A DNA stretch of 11,873 bases from Alphaproteobacteria bacterium MarineAlpha9_Bin7 (GTDB taxonomy: Bacteria > Pseudomonadota > Alphaproteobacteria > UBA7887). Where the stretch lies: assembly GCA_002938115.1 (NCBI GenBank), contig PTKD01000041.1, forward strand, positions 1 to 11,873. Direction: 5' to 3'. Positions 6,321 through 11,873 of this stretch are shown here, piece after piece (within the stretch, counting starts at the first letter, position 1; each line of letters begins with the position of its first letter). The notes beneath the pieces were generated by a model. It had not been told where the DNA came from and ran no database searches. It saw nothing but the letters and a program-made list of their open reading frames with translations. The position numbers and the translations under genes are program-made.

Positions 6321-7522
6321 ACGGTTCCCTAATTGCGCAGGGTAATACCACTGCCGGTCACACTCTTACTGCCCGAACCATCTCTTGCTTGTCGGAAGTG
6401 GATGAGGGGGAGTGGGATGCTTGTGCCGGTACCGCCAACCCTTTTCTCTCTTATGCTTTCCTTCATGCCCTCGAGGAAAGTGGCTCCTGCACGGCTCAAA
6501 CCGGATGGCTCCCCCAACATTTGCTGCTGGAGGATCACAATCATGAATTGGTTGGTGCAATGCCGATGTATCTCAAAGGACATTCCCAAGGTGAATATGT
6601 GTTTGATCACAACTGGGCCCACGCCTTTGAAAACGCTGGGGGACGTTACTACCCTAAGCTCCAAGTATCAGTTCCCTTCACACCAGCTACCGGCCCGCGC
6701 CTGCTTGTTTCACCCGGAAAAGACCAAGAGAAAACTCGCCAATTGCTGATCCGTGCCGCCACACAGGTTGCAGACAAACTCGGTGTGTCCTCTCTTCACG
6801 TGACCTTCACAACGGAATCGGAATGGCGTTTGATGGGGAATAACGGCCTTCTACAAAGAACAGGGGAACAATTTCACTGGGAAAACGCGGGCTACCAAAA
6901 TTTCGATGAGTTTCTGAGTAGCCTTACCTCGCGCAAACGTAAATCCATTCGAAAGGAACGTGCTCGTGCCGCTTCTGGTGACGTTAAAATAGAAATATTT
7001 ACTGGCGACAGCCTTCAAACAGAGCACTGGGATGCTTTTTTTCATTTTTACACAGACACGGGAAATCGAAAATGGGGAACCGCCTATTTGACACGGGATT
7101 TTTTTGATCTGATCCACGAACGAATGAGTGAGAACATCGCTTTGGTTATGTGTCAAAGAGGCGGACGGTACATTGCTGGCGCACTAAATTTTATTGGTGC
7201 CGACACACTATTTGGCCGGCACTGGGGCTGTATAGAGGACCACGACTGCCTTCATTTCGAGGCTTGTTATTACCGTGCTATTGATTTTGCGATTGAAAGG
7301 AGGCTTAAGCGCGTCGAAGCCGGTGCACAAGGATCACACAAAATTCACCGCGGGTATCTACCGCGCCTTACCTTCAGCGCCCACTGGATTCGAAATGAAG
7401 ATTTTCGAAAAGCCGTCGAGGCATACCTGAAGCACGAGCGCCATGAAATCGAATCACACCTTGAGGCTATTGAATTTAACTATTCCCCATTCCGTAAAGA
7501 CAATAAAACCAAGACCATATAG
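6305..7522 (+). CDS. COG3146/DUF482 GNAT-fold, FemAB-like protein
   Basis: About 405 residues of the DUF482 family (PF04339), predicted to have two GNAT-like halves related to FemAB aminoacyl transferases; its biochemical role is not established. Family markers seen: NPFLSYAFLHALEESGS (45-61), the TGWLPQHLLLED strand, a YVFDHNWAHAFENAGGRYYPK block, VPFTPATGPRLL, the basic SRKRKSIRKERA, and a FEACYYRAIDFAIER...VEAGAQGSHKIHRGYLP ending. No signal peptide or membrane span is visible. The GTG start overlaps the aminotransferase stop by 16 bases; the only strong GAAGGA is too close to it (2 bases). A TTG at 6317, giving 401 residues and overlapping the TGA, is equally possible with GGAAAG ahead. 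Either way translation is probably coupled to the aminotransferase. The pairing gives no direct functional clue. Confidence 0.87.
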   Translation: MESRLNGSLIAQGNTTAGHTLTARTISCLSEVDEGEWDACAGTANPFLSYAFLHALEESGSCTAQTGWLPQHLLLEDHNHELVGAMPMYLKGHSQGEYVFDHNWAHAFENAGGRYYPKLQVSVPFTPATGPRLLVSPGKDQEKTRQLLIRAATQVADKLGVSSLHVTFTTESEWRLMGNNGLLQRTGEQFHWENAGYQNFDEFLSSLTSRKRKSIRKERARAASGDVKIEIFTGDSLQTEHWDAFFHFYTDTGNRKWGTAYLTRDFFDLIHERMSENIALVMCQRGGRYIAGALNFIGADTLFGRHWGCIEDHDCLHFEACYYRAIDFAIERRLKRVEAGAQGSHKIHRGYLPRLTFSAHWIRNEDFRKAVEAYLKHERHEIESHLEAIEFNYSPFRKDNKTKTI

Positions 7523-7585
7523 TTGAATTTTTGTAAATACAGCCCACGCAAAAAGGGAACAAGAAAGTAAGGGAGCACCCCAACC

Positions 7586-8695
7586 ATGCGCACTAAGGCC
7601 GCCGTAGCCCACGAGTCGGGCAAACCCCTCGTTATCGAGACACTCGAACTCAGTCCACCAAAAAACGGTGAGTGTTTGGTTGAAATTAAGGCGACAGGTA
7701 TTTGTCATACCGACGAATTTACCCTTTCGGGTGCAGACCCCGAAGGGCTATTTCCCGCAATCCTGGGCCACGAAGGAGCCGGTGTAGTCGTTGAGGTTGG
7801 ACCCGGCGTCAACAGCTTGAAAAAAGGGGATCACGTGATCCCCCTATACACACCTGAATGCCGCCAGTGTGAATACTGCCTGAGTGGCAAGACTAACCTT
7901 TGTCAGGCAATCCGCGTCACCCAAGGACAGGGCGTGATGCCGGATGGCACGAGCCGGTTTAATCTGGGTCGAGATCCAGTTTATCACTACATGGGGACAT
8001 CAACTTTTTCCAATTTCACAGTCGTTCCCGAAATAGCACTCGCGAAAATTCGTGACGATGCTCCATTTGATAAGGTCTGCTACATCGGCTGCGGGGTCAC
8101 CACAGGACTCGGTGCTGTCATGAACACCGCCAAAGTCCGACCCGGTGACAACGTAGTTGTATTTGGCCTCGGTGGCATCGGATTAAATGTAATACAAGGG
8201 GCCCGCATAGCGGGTGCCAACATGATCGTGGGCGTTGATATCAACCCATCAAAACAGAGTCTAGCTCAGAAGTTCGGGATGACTCATTTCGTCAATCCAT
8301 CTGAGACCAAAGAGGATTTAGTGCCGTATATAGTTGACCTGACCAACGGCGGCGCAGACTACAGTTTCGAATGCATTGGCAATGTGGAAGTTATGCGCCA
8401 AGCACTGGAATGCTGCCACAAGGGATGGGGGACATCGGTTATTATCGGAGTCGCAGGCTCGGGCCAAGAAATAGCGACTCGGCCGTTCCAACTCGTTACA
8501 GGACGAACATGGAAAGGTACGGCATTTGGGGGAGCAAAGGGACGCACAGATGTACCACGGATAGTGGACTGGTATATGGACGGTAAAATTAATATTGATG
8601 ACCTGATAACCCATACAATGGAGCTAAAAGATATTAATAAAGGCTTCGACCTAATGCGGAGCGGCGAATCTATCCGGAGCGTGATTGTGTTCTAG
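7586..8695 (+). CDS. frmA: Class III alcohol dehydrogenase / S-(hydroxymethyl)glutathione dehydrogenase
   Basis: A 369-residue NAD-dependent zinc dehydrogenase that oxidises the glutathione adduct of formaldehyde and can reduce S-nitrosoglutathione. Catalytic zinc ligands are Cys40 (TGICHTD), His62-Glu63 (GHEGAG) and Cys169 (IGCGVTTG). The structural zinc has four cysteines: 92, 95, 98 and 106. The Rossmann motif GLGGIG (194-199) and Asp218 (VDIN), which binds the NAD ribose, are present. Length and motifs match the adhC/frmA/flhA class III group rather than ethanol dehydrogenases. GGGAG lies about 10 bases before the ATG. A 63-base gap after the DUF482 gene may allow read-through or a separate promoter. 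No S-formylglutathione hydrolase or Gfa-like gene follows, so later steps must be encoded elsewhere. An 18-bp perfect palindrome falls in its GDHVIP region. Confidence 0.95.
   Translation: MRTKAAVAHESGKPLVIETLELSPPKNGECLVEIKATGICHTDEFTLSGADPEGLFPAILGHEGAGVVVEVGPGVNSLKKGDHVIPLYTPECRQCEYCLSGKTNLCQAIRVTQGQGVMPDGTSRFNLGRDPVYHYMGTSTFSNFTVVPEIALAKIRDDAPFDKVCYIGCGVTTGLGAVMNTAKVRPGDNVVVFGLGGIGLNVIQGARIAGANMIVGVDINPSKQSLAQKFGMTHFVNPSETKEDLVPYIVDLTNGGADYSFECIGNVEVMRQALECCHKGWGTSVIIGVAGSGQEIATRPFQLVTGRTWKGTAFGGAKGRTDVPRIVDWYMDGKINIDDLITHTMELKDINKGFDLMRSGESIRSVIVF
7826..7843. repeat. Perfect 18-bp palindrome inside frmA
   Basis: GGGGATCACGTGATCCCC reads the same on both strands. It encodes the conserved GDHVIP region, so it may simply be codon-choice coincidence; a binding role is not shown. 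Confidence 0.5.
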
Positions 8696-8837
8696 TCGCT
8701 TGAGAAAATAAAATACCAGTATGTAAAAGATGTGGGAATTCACGGGCAACAAGCGTAAAATGGCTTAGTGTTTGGGAGCAGGATGCGAATAATGTTGCAG
8801 AAACCAGACATACCCATCCGATGCTGACTTGTAGTGC
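8696..8837. other. Gap downstream of frmA without a recognised element
   Basis: About 140 bases follow the frmA TAG. I find no clear hairpin with a T-run, no strong promoter and no RNA gene. The long antisense reading across this region is Arg/Trp-rich, as expected for a shadow of proline-rich coding DNA, and I do not accept it. Confidence 0.4.
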
Positions 8838-9068
8838 ATGATGCCTCCGAGATTGCCGCCGGACGCACCGCCTGAACCTCCGCCAATTATCTTGCCGGAC
8901 ATAGAACCGGATTCTCCACTTGATCCAAACTACGACCCAGATGAGGATTCTCCGAGAATGCCGCCACCAACACCGGATCAGCCTTGGAGGGATCCGCCTC
9001 CTGCGGCGACACACACAGGTCCATCGTTGAAAAAACTGAAGATTACGGAGACGGATGGCCCTAAATAA
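8838..9068 (+). CDS. Possible small proline-rich acidic protein, no known family
   Basis: A 76-residue reading with tandem ATGs. About the first 57 residues are rich in Pro with Asp/Glu (PPDAPPEPPP, DPNYDPDEDSP), and a short basic-polar tail follows (LKKLKITETDG). It has no cysteine, signal peptide or membrane span, and would be mostly disordered. It lies 142 bases after frmA and overlaps the stop of the convergent hydratase gene by 8 bases. No Shine-Dalgarno is visible before the ATG, which weakens the case. The strongly biased composition is unlike random reading of noncoding DNA, but low-complexity DNA could produce it. I recognise no homolog and assign no function. Confidence 0.42.
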   Translation: MMPPRLPPDAPPEPPPIILPDIEPDSPLDPNYDPDEDSPRMPPPTPDQPWRDPPPAATHTGPSLKKLKITETDGPK

Positions 9069-9855
9069 ATTCAGCTTGGGCCCGACCTAAACCTTCTATG
9101 TTTATCTCAACCTTATCCCCTATCTGAACCCACTTAGTTTCAACCACACTTCCAAGTAGTACAAATTCTCCGGGAGCTAGCACCTTACCCCGATTAGCAA
9201 ATAAATCTGCCAGCCAGGCCAGTGCAGCAAAAGGATGGCCCATAATATCACCGCCCCGACCGTGACCAACCTCAACCCCGTTGATAGTCATATGACCGGG
9301 AATAGAAACAAGATCCAAAGACTTCCAATCCTGCACGGGGTCTCCTAAAACACACCCAGCATTAAAAAAATCGTCCGCAATCAAAGTCGGCGCCCCCAGT
9401 GCTTCATAATCTTCGTATCTATCGTCGACCACCTCTATAGCCGGCATCACCTGGGAAACCGCTCCTGCAACGGAATTTACACTGCAAGAACCTTTACCAA
9501 AGCCAAGCGGCGCGCCAAGCCGAATGGCAACTTCACACTCAACGCCGACGTGCCGGTAACTTCTGTGCTCAAATTTTGCCCTTGCTTCGTGCACAGTCGA
9601 TGCAAACACACCACCAGCACACGGATTTCGGATATTAAGATAATTCTGCATCACCGGCGTAGTGCAACCAATTTTATGGCCTGAAATTGCGCCAAGCCCT
9701 GATCCTGCCGAACGTTTGTGTAAAGTGTCCTGGACCAAGTAAGCTTCAACTTCATTAACTGGGCGGCACGAAACTGGCAATTGACCAATCACTGAGTCAC
9801 TCAAACGAGAACCACAGATCAGTTCTGCAGCACGAGAAATCGCTGCCGGGGTCAT
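9061..9855 (-). CDS. 2-keto-4-pentenoate hydratase-like protein (FAH fold, MhpD family)
   Basis: A 264-residue protein of the fumarylacetoacetate-hydrolase fold. Such enzymes hydrate 2-hydroxypentadienoate in meta-cleavage pathways or, in close relatives, decarboxylate 4-oxalocrotonate. Visible motifs are SGHKIGCTTP (58-67) with Lys61, the metal-binding pair Glu106/Glu108 in VECEVAIRLG, a third acidic site Glu141 in MPAIEVVDDRYEDY (137-150), DFFNAGCVLG, and a GGDIMGHPFAALAWLA stretch. Length is typical of MhpD-like hydratases. The ATG overlaps the phzF stop as ATGA, with GGAG in the last phzF codons nine bases ahead, so translation is coupled. No extradiol dioxygenase, aldolase or other meta-cleavage gene is visible, so hydratase versus decarboxylase versus another FAH reaction stays open. 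Its stop overlaps the end of the convergent proline-rich reading. Confidence 0.85.
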   Translation of the reverse strand: MTPAAISRAAELICGSRLSDSVIGQLPVSCRPVNEVEAYLVQDTLHKRSAGSGLGAISGHKIGCTTPVMQNYLNIRNPCAGGVFASTVHEARAKFEHRSYRHVGVECEVAIRLGAPLGFGKGSCSVNSVAGAVSQVMPAIEVVDDRYEDYEALGAPTLIADDFFNAGCVLGDPVQDWKSLDLVSIPGHMTINGVEVGHGRGGDIMGHPFAALAWLADLFANRGKVLAPGEFVLLGSVVETKWVQIGDKVEINIEGLGRAQAEFI

Positions 9856-10655
9856 ACAAGCTCTCCACGCAGTACCGTCACTGCTTTTCCTGACAAACGA
9901 ACTCTAGTCCCATCCACCAGAACCCGAACGTCTCCTCCCCGACTGGATAGCTGGCGCCCAACCAGTTCGTTTCTATCCAGCTTAGAAGCCCAATAGGGGC
10001 CCAATGAACAATGAGCCGAGCCAGTCACCGGGTCCTCTTTGATCCCATAACGTGGTGCAAAAAAACGGGACACAAAATCAACATCACTCTCCCCCTCAGA
10101 GCGCGCCGTAACAATAATACCGCGAGTATCCAGCTTCGACAGCACCGTATAATCCGGAGCCAAATCACGGACATTGGCGGGGCTGGACAGCTCAACGAGA
10201 TAGTCCATTCCGTTCCAACCGACCCAGACGGGATCAAAGGCTAGCACTGACTGAAAATTGGGCGGAGACGGTACTGTTTTCGCCACCAAAGCCGGAAAAT
10301 CCATTTCAATCCAACCATCACTAATCTTTGCTGTTAGGACGCCGCTGCGAGTATGGAATAAGGCTTTATTCAACTTGGGCAAAATCCCACGCTCCCAGAG
10401 TATATGGGCACCAGCAAGCGTAGCGTGTCCGCAAAGATCTACCTCCGCCAACGGCGTAAACCATCGGAGATCAAAACCATCCTTCAAGCCTTCACTCCGT
10501 TGACTCATAAAGGCTGTCTCCGACAAATTCATTTCCTTGGCAACATTCTGCATCCAAGTTGTCTCGACGTTCTCACTTAACAGACAAACTGCGGCGGGAT
10601 TGCCAGCAAAACGAACGTTGGTAAATGCATCAACAATACAAAGTACGGTTGGCAT
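9852..10655 (-). CDS. PhzF-family isomerase-like protein
   Basis: A 267-residue protein of the PhzF/diaminopimelate-epimerase-like fold, two pseudo-symmetric halves around one active site. Markers are DAFTNVRFAGNPAAVC (9-24), the catalytic-type Glu46 in NLSETAF, WFTPLAEVDLCGHATLAGAH (65-84), and EDPVTGSAHCSLGPYW (207-222). True PhzF isomerises dihydro-hydroxyanthranilate in phenazine synthesis, but most family members are outside that pathway and their substrates are unknown; no other phz gene is here, so phenazine production should not be inferred. An AAAGGGGG Shine-Dalgarno lies four bases before the ATG. It is first of a coupled pair with the FAH-fold hydratase and divergent from the two-repeat ferredoxin-like gene across an 79-base gap. 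Confidence 0.9.
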   Translation of the reverse strand: MPTVLCIVDAFTNVRFAGNPAAVCLLSENVETTWMQNVAKEMNLSETAFMSQRSEGLKDGFDLRWFTPLAEVDLCGHATLAGAHILWERGILPKLNKALFHTRSGVLTAKISDGWIEMDFPALVAKTVPSPPNFQSVLAFDPVWVGWNGMDYLVELSSPANVRDLAPDYTVLSKLDTRGIIVTARSEGESDVDFVSRFFAPRYGIKEDPVTGSAHCSLGPYWASKLDRNELVGRQLSSRGGDVRVLVDGTRVRLSGKAVTVLRGELV

Positions 10656-10677
10656 TATTCCCCCTTTAAAGTAACAT

Positions 10678-10704
10678 TTGTCATTATTTTACGTGTGGTA
10701 GACT
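10678..10704 (+). promoter_or_regulatory. Tentative promoter for the rightmost plus-strand gene
   Basis: TTGTCA at 10678-10683 and TAGACT at 10699-10704 with a 15-base spacer, which is short. On the opposite strand a TAAAAT hexamer overlaps this stretch and could serve phzF. The 79-base divergent gap must hold both starts or share a regulator; neither call is firm. Confidence 0.25.
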
Positions 10705-10734
10705 AGCCGTTCCGCCACGGAAAGCACAACCAGC

Positions 10735-11442
10735 ATGGCATTACTGGGTCGCGGCCTATTAGGTGTTTGGCATGACGTTGAATTTTCTAAAGATGAAGAT
10801 CTCACTGACTTTCATGACTGGTACACTCGTGAACATTTCCCGGAAAGGCTTCGCGTTCCAGGATTCATGCGGGGACGCCGTTACGAAGCAGTAAGCGGGG
10901 AGCCATATTACGCTGCCTTATACGAAACGGAGTCTATTAAGACGTTAGCAAGCGCGACTTATCACAAAAGACTCGATAACCCGACTCCTTGGTCCTCCCG
11001 CAATCTAGCTCGTTTCAAAAATACAAATAGAACTGCCTTTGAAGTGAAATATAGTGCTGGATTCGGACTTGGAAGTGGACTCGTTGTAATATGGTTGTCG
11101 CCAAAATATGAAATGAAAGAATCTTTAAAGGATTGGCTTATCTATACCACTCTCCCAGATGTACTTGTGCAACCGGGTATCGTTGGTGCGCACTTTTGTA
11201 TTGCGGACCCTCTCGTCACCAGAGTTGATAGTACTGAAGCTCACATCCGTGCAATGCCTGACCAAATGGCCGATTGGATTGTTATGATCGAGGGCCACAA
11301 TCAACAGGTTTTAGAGCAAGCTCTCAGCCATCGCCTTTCTTCTGAAGAGTTTGGCAATCAAGGAATTTCGTTCTCCTCAACAACCTTCCATCGGCTCATC
11401 CATAGCGCCACCTCTGACGACCACTCCAACTTCACCATTTAA
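10735..11442 (+). CDS. Two-repeat ferredoxin-like (dimeric alpha-beta barrel/EthD-like) protein, function unknown
   Basis: A 235-residue soluble protein that appears built from two related halves. The first (about 1-105) has DFHDWYTREHFPERLRVPGF (25-44), RRYEAVSGEPYYAALYETES (48-67) and a NPTPWSSR segment. The second (about 112-225) repeats the pattern: WLIYTTLPDVLVQPGI (134-149) aligns with WYTREHFPERLRVPGF in W, P, L and PG positions, followed by WIVMIEGH. This layout is typical of the ferredoxin-like fold used by EthD, ABM monooxygenase and related small enzymes, with the second half more diverged and lacking the His of the first motif. I cannot assign a reaction. Only a weak GGAAA lies about 9 bases before the ATG. 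It is divergent from phzF, which hints at a shared pathway or regulation. Confidence 0.75.
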   Translation: MALLGRGLLGVWHDVEFSKDEDLTDFHDWYTREHFPERLRVPGFMRGRRYEAVSGEPYYAALYETESIKTLASATYHKRLDNPTPWSSRNLARFKNTNRTAFEVKYSAGFGLGSGLVVIWLSPKYEMKESLKDWLIYTTLPDVLVQPGIVGAHFCIADPLVTRVDSTEAHIRAMPDQMADWIVMIEGHNQQVLEQALSHRLSSEEFGNQGISFSSTTFHRLIHSATSDDHSNFTI

Positions 11443-11450
11443 AAACACGA

Positions 11451-11636
11451 ATGAAAAAAGGTACACCGTGCGGCAAAATCGCTTGGTACATTTGTGTTCG
11501 GAAGTTGGCATTTCTACTGATTCTATCCAACCTGACTATTTCCTGACTCGGCACGGTCGACACAGCAAAAATCGGTGATCTTAACGCGGCCGATACCGGC
11601 GTAGCTGCAGTCGTCAAAATGATTATTTGGGCATGA
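11451..11636 (+). pseudogene. Short reading with internal TGA, possible gene remnant
   Basis: From ATG the reading gives a Lys-rich start (MKKGTPCGKIAWYICVRK), a hydrophobic stretch (LAFLLILSNLTIS), TGA at 11544-11546, then a protein-like run with GDLNAADTGVAAVVKMIIWA before the next TGA at 11634-11636. The signal-anchor-like start and the open frame after the stop could mark a decayed small gene, but 61 codons with one stop is not rare by chance. No Shine-Dalgarno is obvious. Confidence 0.2.
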
Positions 11637-11754
11637 CGGCGAACTAATTCTCTGGGATCGCGCCGTTATTTGTAGCTCCAAGAAAAATCACTCAGTATGG
11701 GTCGCGGTGTTTTCCGTCCGAGCTTCCTCAACAACAGCCTCACTTATTTCCATT

Positions 11755-11771
11755 ATTTCATTTAATGAAAT
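11755..11771. promoter_or_regulatory. Perfect 8+1+8 palindrome, candidate operator
   Basis: ATTTCATT, a central T, then AATGAAAT. It ends 15 bases before a consensus TTGACA on the plus strand, where an activator or repressor site could lie. The surroundings are A/T-rich, so the palindrome could be chance. Confidence 0.4.
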
Positions 11772-11786
11772 GTAATTTTATTTAAT

Positions 11787-11815
11787 TTGACACGTAATAG
11801 TCGTGATTGTAGAAA
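11787..11815 (+). promoter_or_regulatory. Sigma70-type promoter pointing off the right edge
   Basis: A perfect TTGACA (11787-11792), a 17-base spacer, and TAGAAA (11810-11815), which matches the -10 consensus at four of six places. Preceding A/T-rich DNA resembles an UP element. Downstream bases 11825-11829 (GAGCC) can pair with 11842-11846 (GGCTC), possibly in the 5' leader. The served gene lies outside the window. Confidence 0.5.
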
Positions 11816-11873
11816 ACGCATTACGAGCCTGTTTTCACATCGGCTCAAAATATGCATGATGCGCACTGTTTCA

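Larger units (their letters stand above)
11443..11873. other. Right-end region without a convincing intact gene
   Basis: The first ~200 bases hold a short reading from an ATG at 11451 (31 codons, TGA at 11544) that stays open after the TGA to 11636. A weak hairpin pairs ACGGCG (11636-11641) with CGCCGT (11661-11666) across a 19-base loop, followed by a T-rich stretch. The last ~130 bases are A/T-rich and hold a palindrome and promoter-like elements listed separately. No tRNA or recognised protein was seen. Confidence 0.5.

Noticed and set aside
6329..6749. Readings of 111 and 138 residues overlapping the start of the DUF482 gene
   Set aside because: They lie in other frames of a well-supported family protein and have no recognisable motif.
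8696..8837. Intrinsic terminator after frmA
   Set aside because: No stable GC-rich hairpin followed by a T-run could be found.
8670..9014. 114-residue minus-strand reading opposite the proline-rich ORF
   Set aside because: Arg/Trp-rich composition is the expected antisense of Pro-rich codons; it also overlaps the end of frmA and has no family resemblance.
9852..10655. Phenazine biosynthesis cluster
   Set aside because: Only a PhzF-family protein is present; most family members have nothing to do with phenazines and no other phz gene is in the window.
11432..11617. 61-residue minus-strand reading near the right end
   Set aside because: No ribosome site, no family resemblance, and it overlaps the end of the supported plus-strand gene.
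1..11873. CRISPR array, insertion sequence or phage integration
   Set aside because: No regularly spaced repeats, transposase or integrase motifs, or long terminal inverted repeats were seen; the 10-base direct repeats are too short to claim a mobile element.

Overview
The window looks like a stretch of an alphaproteobacterial chromosome of intermediate GC (impression, not counted). The strongest taxonomic pointer is an EipB/DUF1849 envelope protein, a family known from Alphaproteobacteria. A COG3146/DUF482 GNAT-like protein and a glutathione-dependent formaldehyde dehydrogenase fit the same group. The mixed small metabolic operons and modest GC would suit a free-living, possibly marine heterotroph, but that is inference. 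I saw no tRNA, rRNA, CRISPR array, transposase or phage gene.

Layout. (1) At the left edge is the C-terminal end of DNA polymerase IV (DinB) on +. It converges on (2) a four-gene minus-strand group, in transcription order: msrA (methionine sulfoxide reductase), a BadI/MenB-type crotonase, an AMP-forming acyl-CoA ligase three bases behind it, and eipB. (3) Divergent from msrA is a plus-strand series: a RidA-like protein, a class III PLP aminotransferase, a DUF482 protein whose start overlaps the aminotransferase end, and class III alcohol dehydrogenase (S-(hydroxymethyl)glutathione dehydrogenase). (4) A possible small proline-rich acidic ORF follows, overlapping tail to tail with (5) a minus-strand pair joined by an ATGA overlap: a PhzF-family protein, then an FAH-fold 2-keto-4-pentenoate hydratase-like protein. 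(6) Divergent from phzF is a protein with two ferredoxin-like repeats. (7) The last ~430 bases hold no convincing intact gene, but they contain a perfect 8+1+8 palindrome and a consensus-like promoter pointing off the right edge.

How the genes may work together. The ligase and BadI/MenB-like enzyme could activate a ring carboxylic acid and then open (BadI-like) or close (MenB-like) a ring at the CoA-ester level. RidA and the aminotransferase fit amine or amino-acid turnover: RidA removes reactive enamine/imine intermediates and the transaminase makes an aldehyde or keto acid. The formaldehyde dehydrogenase handles C1 or aldehyde stress. The PhzF/hydratase pair with the divergent ferredoxin-like protein resembles a small catabolic module of unknown substrate. 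No complete known pathway is visible. The most unusual structural signal is that adjacent genes in the minus-strand group end, in register, with the same 10 bases (msrA/badI-like and ligase/eipB), so two genes are each bracketed by short direct repeats at stop codons.
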